Below are positions 8,863 to 18,385 of a DNA stretch of 64,000 nucleotides, one piece after another. This stretch comes from Deltaproteobacteria bacterium. GTDB lineage: Bacteria > Desulfobacterota > Desulfobaccia > Desulfobaccales > 0-14-0-80-60-11. A program made the translations under genes and the position numbers. The notes beneath the pieces were generated by a model. That model made no database searches, had not been told where the DNA came from, and saw only the letters and a list, made by a program, of their open reading frames with translations. The first letter of the stretch is position 1. Every line of letters starts with the position of its first letter. The stretch covers positions 80,859 through 144,858 of the forward strand of contig JASEFS010000004.1 of NCBI GenBank assembly GCA_030018495.1. The letters run 5' to 3'.

Positions 8863-8914
8863 CGATTACCCCCTTTCGGAGAGAGCATACTCTCCAGTTG
8901 TCGCACCCAGGTGC

Positions 8915-9208
8915 CTACTTCCGCATCTTTTTCATCAGGCAAGCTTCGGCCTTAGCCGCTGCAGCCTCAGCCCGATCCGCTGCAGCCTCAGCCTTATCAG
9001 CTGAAGCCTTCGCATCAGCAGCCGCCATCTCCGCATTACGCGCCGCATTGTCAGCCTTAGAAGCGGATGCCGCGGCCTGATCGGAATACATCTTGGCCTC
9101 ATCCACGTACTTTTTGCACGTGTCGCAGCAGCCCGCTCCCATGGCCATAACAAACGCCATGAGAATCGCCAAAGCAAAACCCTTCTTTACCAAAGCTTTC
9201 CTCATCAT
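8915..9208 (-). CDS. alanine-rich small lipoprotein (Lpp-like), paralogue 2
   Basis: A 97-residue lipoprotein with lipobox MGAGC and Cys27. Its helical region is built from near-repeats of an ADKAEAAA-like unit. It ends in KKMRK, so a lysine is the C-terminal residue, as in Braun lipoprotein, where that lysine is linked to peptidoglycan. Cysteines follow at positions 28, 31 and near the C-terminus. Starts with tandem ATGs at 9206-9208 and 9203-9205 after an AGGGGGG ribosome binding site. The helical repeat number differs from paralogue 1. Confidence 0.8.
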   Translation of the reverse strand: MMRKALVKKGFALAILMAFVMAMGAGCCDTCKKYVDEAKMYSDQAAASASKADNAARNAEMAAADAKASADKAEAAADRAEAAAAKAEACLMKKMRK

Positions 9209-9376
9209 CTATCCCCCCTTTTCAAAGGAATGGTTTAAGGGTTCAAAAAGCTGCCCATACTTTAATAATCGGCAATCAAAATATCAAGTAAAATTATGCG
9301 TGAAACTATTTTTTTTTGCGCCGTTGACCAGATTTTCTCCTTTTGTGGGTAAGTTGCCATAATCGAACCTACTCTC

Positions 9377-12046
9377 TTAGTAAAATTGTTCTGTTCTTTC
9401 CATGGGTTGCATTTCACCCCAATTAGGCCCTGAGCGAAGATCAACAATTAACGGCGCTTTGAGAAGCACTACCTTTTCCATGACCCGGCGCACCAGCGCG
9501 GCTGTAGCCGCCAACTCCGGGTGGGGAACTTCGAACAAAAGTTCATCATGGAGCTGCAGGAGCATCCCGGCGGCGAGACCTTCTTTCTGCAAAGCCCCTT
9601 CTATATCCAGCATGGCCTTCTTGATGATATCCGCGGCGGAGCCCTGCAGGGGCGTATTGATGGCGGCCCGCTCCGCTTCCTGGCGCACAATGCGATTGGC
9701 GCTGGTGATATTGGGGATTTGCCGCCGCCGGCCCATAAGGGTGGTTACCCAGCCCTGTTGACGGGCCTTTTCCAGGGTCCCGTCCAGGTAGGCCTTGACA
9801 TAGGAATATTTGGTGAAGTACCGCTGAATAAATTCTTGTGACAAGCGGTTGCCGATGCCCAACTGTTTGGCCAGGCCGAAGGGGCTCATACCATAAATAA
9901 TGCCGAAATTTATAACTTTGGCCTGACGCCGCATATCGGCGGATACCAGTTCCGGATGAATATTGAACACATAAGCCGCGGTTTGCCGGTGAATATCCAC
10001 CCCTTCCTGGAAGGCCTGAAGCAGGACGGGATCTTCGGAAAAATGGGCCAGCAACCTAAGTTCCATTTGAGAGTAATCTGCGCTCAGGAGAACCCAGCCC
10101 GGCGGCGGCACAAAAGCCTGGCGGATCTGGGAGCCCATTTCACCCCGCACCGGGATGTTTTGGAGATTCGGATCGCGGCTGGAAAGCCTGCCGGTGGCTG
10201 CCACGGATTGCAGAAAGGTGGTGTGAATGCGGCCGGTGGCGGGGTTGATGAGCCTGAGCAGGGCGTCGACATAGGTGGCCTTGAGTTTCCCCAGGCTGCG
10301 GTATTCCAGCACTTTGCCGGCGATGGGAGCTTCTTCCGCCAGGCTCTGGAGCACCTCCATATCTGTGGAATAGCCGGTTTTGCCCTTGGTCTTTTTCTGA
10401 GGGGCATATCCCAGCTTATCAAAAAGTATGCGCCCCAGTTGTTGAGGAGAGTTGATCAGGAACTCCTCATCCGCCAGCTCATAAATCTCCTTTTCCAGCC
10501 GCTGCATCTGGCTTTCCAGGTCCCGGCCAAACTGCTCCAAAAAGAGCCGGTCCACCAAAATCCCCCGGCTTTCCATGCGGGCCAACGTGGCCAGAAGCGG
10601 CAATTCCAAATCCTGATATAGAGGCCAGAGGCCGTCCCGCTCAAGTTCGGCGGCCAGGGTCGGCCAGACCTTCAGGGCCGCTTCGCAGCGCGAGCCGACA
10701 AATTGCCTCGCCTGCGCTAAGGGGAGATGCGCCGCGGCCATGGGCCGGCCGCCCAATTCCCGAGGGCCGGGCAGATTTACGCCCAGGTAATGCAGGGCAA
10801 CATTTTCTAAAGTCTGGTCGTAGCGGGCCGGATTGAGGAGATATGAAGCCAGCAGGATATCGCCGTAGTCTCCGCGCAGTGATTGGCCGAACCTTTCGCC
10901 GGCCAGCCTGGCCGCCTTCAAATCAGGGCCTATCTTTTTGATTGCCGCATCGGACCACAACGGCCCCATTTTTTGCCAAATCCTATCGGTCGAAAGGGCC
11001 TGATCCAGAGGAATATACGCGCCTTCGCCCTCGCGCCAGAAAAGCCCCAAACCTGCTATGCGGGCCATTACCGGATGCCCTTCCCCAACAAGAAAAAACA
11101 GGGACATCCGGCCGGTTTGCCGGACGGCGTCGACTACGGCCTCAAGCTCCGCCTCGTTCTGGATCAGCCTGCAGCCCTCGGCTAAAGGCGTGTCAAAGCC
11201 CAGGTCCTTGATGAGTTTGGTGAATTCCAGTTCGATAAAAAGCTGCCGCAAAACTTCCCGGTCAGGCGCGCCGGGGCGGAGCTTTTCAGGGTCGGCCTGA
11301 AAAGGAACATCATCCTTGAGCTGCACCAGCTTCCGGCTCAGTCTGGCCTGTGCGGCATGTTCCTTCAGACGTTCCCGCAGTTTTTTTTCTTTTATCTCAT
11401 TGACATGGGCCAGAAGATTTTCCACCGTGTGAAAGCGGGATATAAGCTTCAAGGCCGTTTTTTCGCCGATGCCCGGCACACCCGGGATGTTGTCGCTGGG
11501 GTCCCCGGCCAGGGCCTTCACCTCCATCAATTCCGCGGGACCGAGCCCGTATTTCTCTTTGACGGTCTCCACATCAAAGCGCACATCCTTCATGGGGTCC
11601 CACATGACCACCCCTTCGCCCACCAGGGGAAGGAGGTCTTTATCCCCGGAGATGATTTCCACTTCAAAGCCTTTTTCCCGGGCCGCCTTGGCTAAAGTGC
11701 AGATAAGGTCGTCGGCTTCATAGCCTTCGGCCTGCACTCTGGGCCAATGAAAGCCGGCGATGATTTTATTGATATAGGGAAGCTGCATGGCCAGTTCTTC
11801 CGGCATGGGGGGGCGGTGGGATTTGTAATCCGCGTAGAGTTCGTGGCGAAAGGTGGGCCCCTTGGAGTCGAACACCAGCGCCACGTACTGGGGCTGGCGC
11901 TCCCTCAGGACCTTAAGGAGCATGTTGGTGACGCCGTAGACCGCGTTGGTGGGAAAGCCCTGGGAGCTGGCCAGACCTCGGATGGCGTGGAAGGCGCGAT
12001 AAATGTAGGAGCTGATGTCGAGGAGATAAATTTTTTTGGACTGCAT
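9377..12046 (-). CDS. polA: DNA polymerase I
   Basis: 889-residue family A polymerase for repair and Okazaki fragment processing. The N-terminal 5'-3' exonuclease (about 1-290) keeps its acidic motifs, GYEADD, SGDKD and DPSDNIPGVPGIG. The polymerase domain has motif A DYSQMELR at 657-664, motif B RRQAKVINFGIIYG at 706-719 and the HDE of motif C at 833-835. The middle 3'-5' exonuclease-like domain has lost the usual DxE motif (MSLFFLVG instead) and the YxxxD motif, so proofreading is probably absent, as in Taq polymerase. ATG start; monocistronic by appearance. Confidence 0.97.
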   Translation of the reverse strand: MQSKKIYLLDISSYIYRAFHAIRGLASSQGFPTNAVYGVTNMLLKVLRERQPQYVALVFDSKGPTFRHELYADYKSHRPPMPEELAMQLPYINKIIAGFHWPRVQAEGYEADDLICTLAKAAREKGFEVEIISGDKDLLPLVGEGVVMWDPMKDVRFDVETVKEKYGLGPAELMEVKALAGDPSDNIPGVPGIGEKTALKLISRFHTVENLLAHVNEIKEKKLRERLKEHAAQARLSRKLVQLKDDVPFQADPEKLRPGAPDREVLRQLFIELEFTKLIKDLGFDTPLAEGCRLIQNEAELEAVVDAVRQTGRMSLFFLVGEGHPVMARIAGLGLFWREGEGAYIPLDQALSTDRIWQKMGPLWSDAAIKKIGPDLKAARLAGERFGQSLRGDYGDILLASYLLNPARYDQTLENVALHYLGVNLPGPRELGGRPMAAAHLPLAQARQFVGSRCEAALKVWPTLAAELERDGLWPLYQDLELPLLATLARMESRGILVDRLFLEQFGRDLESQMQRLEKEIYELADEEFLINSPQQLGRILFDKLGYAPQKKTKGKTGYSTDMEVLQSLAEEAPIAGKVLEYRSLGKLKATYVDALLRLINPATGRIHTTFLQSVAATGRLSSRDPNLQNIPVRGEMGSQIRQAFVPPPGWVLLSADYSQMELRLLAHFSEDPVLLQAFQEGVDIHRQTAAYVFNIHPELVSADMRRQAKVINFGIIYGMSPFGLAKQLGIGNRLSQEFIQRYFTKYSYVKAYLDGTLEKARQQGWVTTLMGRRRQIPNITSANRIVRQEAERAAINTPLQGSAADIIKKAMLDIEGALQKEGLAAGMLLQLHDELLFEVPHPELAATAALVRRVMEKVVLLKAPLIVDLRSGPNWGEMQPMERTEQFY

Positions 12047-12167
12047 AAGCGAAAACCTCTCAGGCCCTTATAACGTTCCCGGCTTCGGCCTGTCAAGGAA
12101 AGGGGTTGTTTGGATTATTTGCAGCCAGTGTAAGGCGGGGCACGGTCCGCCGCTGCCCTTAACCGGA

Positions 12168-13199
12168 TTAAAAACCACAATAATAAATCCCAAGCAGAAA
12201 CGGCAGCAGGCTCAAAACCCGGAAGACCTGGGAGAGAACCAGGAGTTTGAGCCCCAGGGCCGGGGTATAAATCCCCAGGTAGTAAGGCAGTTGGTGGCGC
12301 ACGGCCCGCATGGGACTGGACAGGATGGTGCCCAGCACTAAAGTGAAGAGTACCACCGCGGGGCGCAAGGCTTGGCCTTCCAGGAGCGCCCCGGCCGCGG
12401 CAAAGCCGCCGGCGGTCTCGGCGGCCAGGGAGAAAATCAGGATGCTGAAGGCCTCCACCGGCAGTTGCATGCCCTTGAGAAGGCCGGTTAAATGATGGCG
12501 CAGCCAGTCAAACGCACCGGCCTCCCGGGCCAGAAAGACCAGGACGAAGATGGGAATAGTAATTACCAGGATATTATAGAGGCGGCTCACAAATTTTTTC
12601 TGAGTCTCGCGCCAGACCTGAGACCAGGAGGGGCGCTCCCGGTCCGGGGCCGACAACGTCGGCTCGTAAGCAGGGAGGCTCAGGCGGGCATAAAGGAGAA
12701 AACCGAAGGTGCGCAAAATATCGCCGCCCAGAAGAATCAGCAGGTAATACACGCCGAGAACCCCCACAAAAGGCGTGATGATGAAAAACATGCTGGGCAG
12801 GTGGGCGAAAAAAGCCGGGAAAGTTAAAATGAGGGCTGAGATCGTCAGTTCGCGGCGGGAAATGGCGTTGTCCTGATAGGCGTTCATCAGGATGGCGCTG
12901 GCCGAAACCGCGGAAAAAAACGCGGTGCTGAAGGCCAAAGCCGAGGGCTCCTTCAAGTGCCCGAAGCGCAGGAGCGGCGCGAACACCCGGCCGATGCCCG
13001 CAGTAAAGTTGGCGCTTTCGATGATGATGCCCAGCAACAAACCAACCCCCACCGCGATGGTTAAACGCAGGAGCGGCTTGAGCAGTCGGCCGGCAAGGCG
13101 GTCCACCGGCACTCCGCCCCAGCAGACGGCAACCAGCAGGGCTACGGCGGTCAAAGCCGCCATGGCCAACCCCCAGAATATGCGCGTACCCGTGGTCAT
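12168..13199 (-). CDS. nucleoside-recognition (GATE) domain integral membrane protein
   Basis: 343 residues with about eight hydrophobic segments and a central soluble loop at about 190-225. The sequence around AFFSAVSASAILMNAYQDN and the late SLAAETAGGFAAAGAL ... GTILSSPMRAVRHQLPYY segment match the GATE/nucleoside-recognition membrane family seen in archaea and delta-proteobacteria. Substrate is unknown. It is transcribed toward polA with a 121-base gap, and its start codon is 81 bases from the divergent archaemetzincin gene. Confidence 0.7.
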   Translation of the reverse strand: MTTGTRIFWGLAMAALTAVALLVAVCWGGVPVDRLAGRLLKPLLRLTIAVGVGLLLGIIIESANFTAGIGRVFAPLLRFGHLKEPSALAFSTAFFSAVSASAILMNAYQDNAISRRELTISALILTFPAFFAHLPSMFFIITPFVGVLGVYYLLILLGGDILRTFGFLLYARLSLPAYEPTLSAPDRERPSWSQVWRETQKKFVSRLYNILVITIPIFVLVFLAREAGAFDWLRHHLTGLLKGMQLPVEAFSILIFSLAAETAGGFAAAGALLEGQALRPAVVLFTLVLGTILSSPMRAVRHQLPYYLGIYTPALGLKLLVLSQVFRVLSLLPFLLGIYYCGF

Positions 13200-13280
13200 T
13201 CAATCGAGCCAGAATCGTAAAATTGATTAAGTAGTAATTTTTGGCGTCAAACTTAACATAATAATTGCGGAGATGAAAAT

Positions 13281-13865
13281 TTGCTTCTCGCCCTGATGCT
13301 TGCCATGTCCTTGTCATCGATACCTTCAACCCAGGCGGCTTCCTTGCAGATCATTCTCATCCCCTGCGGTAGAGTTTCCCAGGAAATGCTGGCGTTCCTG
13401 GAAGGGGGATTGCGCCGGGAATTCGGCGCCGACGTGGGGTATGCCGAAAGAATGATGGTGCCGGAGTCGGCCTATGCGGCAGAGCGGAGCCAGTATCGAG
13501 CCGACGCCTTCATCGACCAGGCGCCGGTCATGGGCCCGGGCAGGGAAACTCTGACCTTGATGGTGACCGATGTAGACCTCTATGTGCCACGCCTCAATTT
13601 CGTCTTCGGCTTGGCGGACCGGCGCCGCCGCACCGCGGTCATTTCCCTGGCCCGCCTGAACCCGGAATTCTATGGCCGGAGCAGCAATCCCGAGCTTTTC
13701 CGCGAGCGGGCCTTAAAGGAGGCCGTACACGAGTTAGGACATCTTATGGGCTTGGAACATTGTTCCGACCCTGCCTGCATTATGTTTTTCTCCAACAGCC
13801 TGGCCGACACCGACCGCAAAGGGCCTGGCTTCTGCCCGAGATGCCGGCAGCAGGTGGGTAGGTAA
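13281..13865 (+). CDS. amzA: archaemetzincin-family metalloprotease with an N-terminal signal peptide
   Basis: Zinc protease of 194 residues with the full archaemetzincin signature HELGHLMGLEHC, then a cysteine four residues later followed directly by IM, and a C-terminal CPRC. The two histidines, the Glu and the third His form the catalytic zinc site; the four cysteines form the second zinc site. The start is a TTG at 13281 with GGAG 8 bases upstream; ATG at 13299 is the alternative. Either start gives a hydrophobic N-terminus ending in TQAAS that looks like a cleavable signal peptide. That is unusual, since archaemetzincins are normally cytosolic. Confidence 0.87.
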   Translation: MLLALMLAMSLSSIPSTQAASLQIILIPCGRVSQEMLAFLEGGLRREFGADVGYAERMMVPESAYAAERSQYRADAFIDQAPVMGPGRETLTLMVTDVDLYVPRLNFVFGLADRRRRTAVISLARLNPEFYGRSSNPELFRERALKEAVHELGHLMGLEHCSDPACIMFFSNSLADTDRKGPGFCPRCRQQVGR

Positions 13866-13937
13866 ATTGTTTAGGGGGGCTGTGAGGCCTGAGGCCCCTC
13901 ACCCTCCTCTCAAACTTCCCAATATCCCAAGCGCTTC

Positions 13938-13990
13938 CGGGAGCACAGGCATCTTGCCTGGGCAGCACAGGCTGGAAGCCTGTGTTCCCG
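13938..13990. repeat. dispersed imperfect palindrome, copy 2 (CGGGAGCAC family)
   Basis: Runs from CGGGAGCACAGGCATCTTGC to the inverted GGAAGCCTGTGTTCCCG. It lies between the convergent archaemetzincin and YcaO genes; a GGGGGAGGGGG-rich run follows to 14040. Confidence 0.75.
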
Positions 13991-14047
13991 CTCATTAGGG
14001 GAGGGGGCAGGGGCCGTCGGCCCCTGGCCCCCTCCCCCACCAGCTTA

Positions 14048-15766
14048 TTATCCCATCTCCTCCAAAGCCTGGCGCGCGAAATCCAGGGAGGGGTCGAGGT
14101 CCAGGGCTTGCCGCAGCACGTACGCGGCTTCCTGGTGATGCCCCAGGCGCCAGAGGTTGACCCCCAGGTTGGCGTAGTCGATGCCGGAGCCCGGGTCCAG
14201 TTCGATGGACTTCTCGAAGCACTCCACAGCCTGCTGGTATTCCCCCAGCTTAAAAAAGCAGAAACCCAGCAGGTGGTGGGCCTCTTTCAGGTCCGGGTTC
14301 AGGTTGCGGGCCTGCATGAGGGCCTCCACGCCCTTCAGATAATCCCCCAAGTCCTTGTAAACCGACCCCAAGTGCGTATAGACACTGGCTATTTCGTGGG
14401 GCGGCGGGCCCAGGGCCAGGGACTTTTCCAAATGATGCAGCGCCTTCCGGGGGCGCCCGAGGTTTTCCAGCGTCACTGCCAGGAAGAAGTGCACGTCAAA
14501 GCGTTCCGGGAAGGCCTGGTCCAAACGGATGAGGGCCTCCAGCGCGGCTTCCGGAGGGGCATAGAGGCTGGCCGCCTTGGCCAGGTGAAAGATGACGTTC
14601 GTATCCCGGGTGCGGTCCAAAAAATGGGTGCCGGGAATTAATATGTAAAAAGCCGGAATGTCCAGGGCGCGATGGGTGGTTTCCACCGCCAGCGCCTCCA
14701 GCCCGGAATCCCCCAAGGCTATTAAGCAACGGCGGATTTCCTCGCCGATATTGTCGTGGGCCAGGTTGGGCAATGAACTGATGGGCGCCAGCGGTCCCGG
14801 CTCCATGAGATAAGCCGCTTCCGCCAGGCTTTCATATTTGGGCAGGGTGGGCCGGTAGCTGGTGCGGCGGTGGAAGTCCCCGGCCAACTGGGCGATCTCG
14901 GTCAAGGCCCGGGACAGGGACTTCTCGGGGCTGGTGGTGGTGCCGCAGGTGAACACGATTTCGCTGGACTCCGGAAAGGTCGAGGGGTCATAGGCCAGGG
15001 CCCCCACCGAGGGGATGCCGGTGTCCAGGGAAAAGTTCCTCAGGAAGAGCTTGATGCCTTTTTGCCGGAATTTTTCCACCAGTTCACGCACCGCCGGGTC
15101 GCCGGCGCTGTCCGGGTCGATGGCCGGGGTGACCCGGCGCTCATGGCTGATCACCGAACCCACGTGCCGCTCCACCACTTCGCACAAGCCCTGGAGCACC
15201 GCCTCCTCCGGGCAGTTGCCCGCGGCCGGGCCGTTGTATTCTTCGATCAGGTAGAACCAGTGGATGGGCACCATCACCGCGCGGCCCGTGGAGAGATTGG
15301 TGGCCGGCGTGAAAAACAAAGGCCAATCCAGGTAAAGTTCCGCAGCTTTTTTGGCTTCCGGCGAGTTGTCGAACAGGGATTTAGCCAGATATTCAAACGG
15401 CAGGGCCGATTTTCCCAACTCCCTGGCGGTGGCGAACACCAGCGGACCCTCCTCCAGGTAGGAAAAGAAGCTGAAGCGCTCAATCAACTCCATCAAGGCG
15501 CTGGCCTCGGCCTGGGCCGGCGTCGCGCCTTTACCCATTTGCTTCCGGGTCGGCACCACCTTCGTTGCGTCCACGTCCAGAAGACTTATGTACACCGGGA
15601 TGCCCAGGCGCCCGGAATCTATCCGCAGGGTTTCCTTGAGAATTTTCAAATCAAGCTGGGCAAGCCTGCCCTTCACCCGGGCGATGGTCTCTTCCGGTGA
15701 TACGAGTTTGTCCAGGTCATAGGTGTATCCTTTATAAGCGTCCCCCAGACGCAGAGGTTTGAACAT
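14048..15766 (-). CDS. YcaO-domain protein with C-terminal TPR repeats
   Basis: 572 residues. The N-terminal two thirds are a YcaO domain, an ATP-dependent enzyme family that phosphorylates backbone amides. Acidic ATP/Mg motifs are visible in SALMELIERFS and in EEAVLQGLCEVVERH. The last 170 residues contain at least four tetratricopeptide repeats, suggesting a protein-binding surface. No TfuA, precursor peptide or dehydrogenase gene is adjacent, so it is not obviously part of a thiazole/oxazole peptide cluster. The ATG at 15766 has a near-perfect AAGGAGGAG ribosome binding site; the upstream GTG at 15787 does not. Substrate unknown. Confidence 0.85.
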   Translation of the reverse strand: MFKPLRLGDAYKGYTYDLDKLVSPEETIARVKGRLAQLDLKILKETLRIDSGRLGIPVYISLLDVDATKVVPTRKQMGKGATPAQAEASALMELIERFSFFSYLEEGPLVFATARELGKSALPFEYLAKSLFDNSPEAKKAAELYLDWPLFFTPATNLSTGRAVMVPIHWFYLIEEYNGPAAGNCPEEAVLQGLCEVVERHVGSVISHERRVTPAIDPDSAGDPAVRELVEKFRQKGIKLFLRNFSLDTGIPSVGALAYDPSTFPESSEIVFTCGTTTSPEKSLSRALTEIAQLAGDFHRRTSYRPTLPKYESLAEAAYLMEPGPLAPISSLPNLAHDNIGEEIRRCLIALGDSGLEALAVETTHRALDIPAFYILIPGTHFLDRTRDTNVIFHLAKAASLYAPPEAALEALIRLDQAFPERFDVHFFLAVTLENLGRPRKALHHLEKSLALGPPPHEIASVYTHLGSVYKDLGDYLKGVEALMQARNLNPDLKEAHHLLGFCFFKLGEYQQAVECFEKSIELDPGSGIDYANLGVNLWRLGHHQEAAYVLRQALDLDPSLDFARQALEEMG

Positions 15767-15862
15767 CCGCTCCTCCTTGAGGTTCACGGCAGAGTTTTTG
15801 TGAATCTTATCTTAAATAATATTTTATTCCCGAGCAAGTTTATAGGAATAACGGGGCGCGCA

Positions 15863-16579
<717 letters not shown>

Positions 16580-16593
16580 GGCAGGTGCCGTAT

Positions 16594-16652
16594 CAGGTTT
16601 CAGGTGCCAGGTGCCAGGTTCAAGGTTCAAGGTTCAAGGTTCAAGGTTCAAA
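16594..16652. repeat. heptamer tandem repeat between livG and livF
   Basis: Eight phased 7-base units, from CAGGTTT and CAGGTGC grading into AAGGTTC repeated. The array ends one base before the livG stop codon. Confidence 0.9.
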
Positions 16653-16653
16653 G

Positions 16654-17406
16654 CTATTTCCCCAAATACGCCTGAATCACCTGGGGATTTTCCCGCACCG
16701 CCGCCGGCGGGCCTTGGGCGATGGTGAGGCCGTGGTCCAGGACGGTCAGATGCTCGCAGAGTCCCATCACCAGGCGCAGGTTGTGCTCGATCACCAGCAT
16801 GGTCAGCCCATGGCGTTCTTTTGTGCGCTTCAAAAATCGGATTAAATCCAGGGTTTCCTGGGGATTGAGGCCCGCGGCCGGCTCATCCAGAAGCAAAAGC
16901 TGCGGCCCGGTGGCCAAAGCCCTGGCGATTTCCAGACGCCGTTGGTGGCCGTAAGGCAGTTGGCCGGCTTTTTCCCCGGCCGCGTCCTTGAGATCCACCT
17001 CCTCCAGCAGCGCCAGGGCACGACCGGCGTGGCGGCGTTCTTCCCTGACATAGCGCGGCACCCGCAACACCGCCTCCCACCAAGCCGATTGGCTGCGGCA
17101 GTGAAAACCCACCATGACGTTGTCCATCACCGTCAAATCCTCGAACAGGCGGATATTCTGAAAAGTCCGGGCCAGACCCAGGATGGTGCGGGTATGTGGA
17201 TTCAGCCGGTGGAGGTTTTTGCCCCGGAACACGATGGTTCCGGCGGTTGCCTCAAGGAAGCCGCTGATGAGGTTGAATACCGTGGTCTTCCCGGCGCCGT
17301 TGGGGCCGATGAGGCCGTAAAGGCCGCCTGGGGGGATCGCCAGATTAAAATCCTCCAGCGCCGAAAGCCCTCCGAATCTGACGCTCAAACCTGAGATTGA
17401 CAGCAT
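16654..17406 (-). CDS. livG: branched-chain amino acid ABC transporter ATP-binding protein LivG
   Basis: 250-residue ABC ATPase with Walker A GPNGAGKT, a LPYGHQRRLEIARAL signature region, Walker B LLLLDEPAAGLNP and the C-terminal extension of the LivG type (QAYLGK at the end). The ATG at 17406 gives MLSISGLSV; longer frames upstream read through repeats. A degenerate GGTTCAA heptamer run lies directly upstream. Confidence 0.94.
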   Translation of the reverse strand: MLSISGLSVRFGGLSALEDFNLAIPPGGLYGLIGPNGAGKTTVFNLISGFLEATAGTIVFRGKNLHRLNPHTRTILGLARTFQNIRLFEDLTVMDNVMVGFHCRSQSAWWEAVLRVPRYVREERRHAGRALALLEEVDLKDAAGEKAGQLPYGHQRRLEIARALATGPQLLLLDEPAAGLNPQETLDLIRFLKRTKERHGLTMLVIEHNLRLVMGLCEHLTVLDHGLTIAQGPPAAVRENPQVIQAYLGK

Positions 17407-17540
17407 GGCAGGTTCAAGGTTCAAAAGTTCAAGGTTCAAATTTATTGCAGAGTGCGCGCCGCCGCACCACAGCCTAAGCAGAGCCTGTGGGCGCAACAGC
17501 ATTCCCAAGCAGGAGCTTGAGAACGAGTATAAAAAGCCCG

Positions 17541-17571
17541 AGGCGGGATGCGCTTCGCTTTCCCGCCCTAC
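17541..17571. repeat. 31-bp dispersed repeat, copy 2, inverted
   Basis: Exact reverse complement of the sequences at 2417-2447 and 22171-22201. Confidence 0.85.
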
Positions 17572-17640
17572 AGCTGGGATTGACAGCCTCCCCAAGTTCA
17601 AGGCTCAAGGTTTCTAGAGATGCGGATATGTAAGTTTTTC

Positions 17641-17710
17641 CTGACCCCTGACCCCTGGCACCTGACACCCGGCACCTGACACCTGATCACTAACCACTGA
17701 CCGCTGTCCC
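17641..17710. repeat. ten-unit degenerate heptamer array abutting ktrA
   Basis: Ten consecutive units of the form CTGACCC/CTGACAC/CTGGCAC keep an exact 7-base phase. The last base of the array touches the stop codon of the potassium-uptake gene at 17711. Confidence 0.9.
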
Positions 17711-18385
17711 TCAAATCTTGGGTGCGGTCATCTCCCGGATATGCATAAGATCGGCTTCCTTGCCGATCATTACCAGAATGTCGCTGGGCTTGATGACGAA
17801 ATCCGGGCTCGGGAGAAAAATAAACCGCTGGGGCACCAATTCCTTGATAGCCAAGACAAAGACGCCATAGCGTTTGCGAAGTTCCAGCTCCGCCAGGGTG
17901 TGGCCGTAAAAATCATCCGGCGGCGCCACGTCCATGACCCGGTAGTCTTCTTCCAGTGGGATAAAATCCAGGAGATTGGGGTTGATGATCTGGGCCGCGA
18001 GACGGCGGGCGGTTTCCCTTTCCGGGAAGGTGATTTCATGAGCCCCGATGGATCTGAGGATGGTGGCATGGTCCTCGGTGGTGGCTTTGGCCCAGATGCG
18101 TTTGACCCCGATCTTCTTCAGGTGCAGGGTGGCCAGCACGCTGGATGCCAGATCCTCCCCCATGCTGACGATGGCTTCATCAAATTCCGGGGTGACGATG
18201 GAGCTGAGGCTGTGGAAGTCCTGTACATCCATGATCAAGGCCCGATGAACCTCCTCGATGACCGCCTCCACGGCGCGCTCATCCTTATCCAGGGCCAGGA
18301 CTTCACAATCTTTGGCGAGCTGCCGGGCCAGTTCGCGGCCGAATTCCCCCAAGCCGATAACGCATATATGCTTTTTTCTTTTCAT
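17711..18385 (-). CDS. ktrA: potassium uptake regulatory subunit, KtrA/TrkA type (RCK domains)
   Basis: Cytosolic 224-residue protein with an N-terminal RCK_N Rossmann domain (GLGEFGRELA; the acidic residue in LALDKD) and a C-terminal RCK_C domain from about 140. It gates the membrane subunit KtrB in response to nucleotide. Its start overlaps the ktrB stop by four bases (ATGA), so the two are co-translated. The single-RCK length points to Ktr rather than the double-size TrkA. Confidence 0.92.
   Translation of the reverse strand: MKRKKHICVIGLGEFGRELARQLAKDCEVLALDKDERAVEAVIEEVHRALIMDVQDFHSLSSIVTPEFDEAIVSMGEDLASSVLATLHLKKIGVKRIWAKATTEDHATILRSIGAHEITFPERETARRLAAQIINPNLLDFIPLEEDYRVMDVAPPDDFYGHTLAELELRKRYGVFVLAIKELVPQRFIFLPSPDFVIKPSDILVMIGKEADLMHIREMTAPKI

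Larger units (their letters stand above)
17407..17710. other. gene-free repeat region between the potassium genes and livG
   Basis: No gene is visible. It holds a GGTTCAA heptamer run (about 17410-17440), an AAGCT-type palindrome (17502-17523), the inverted 31-bp repeat (17541-17571) and a ten-unit heptamer array (17641-17710). Confidence 0.75.
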
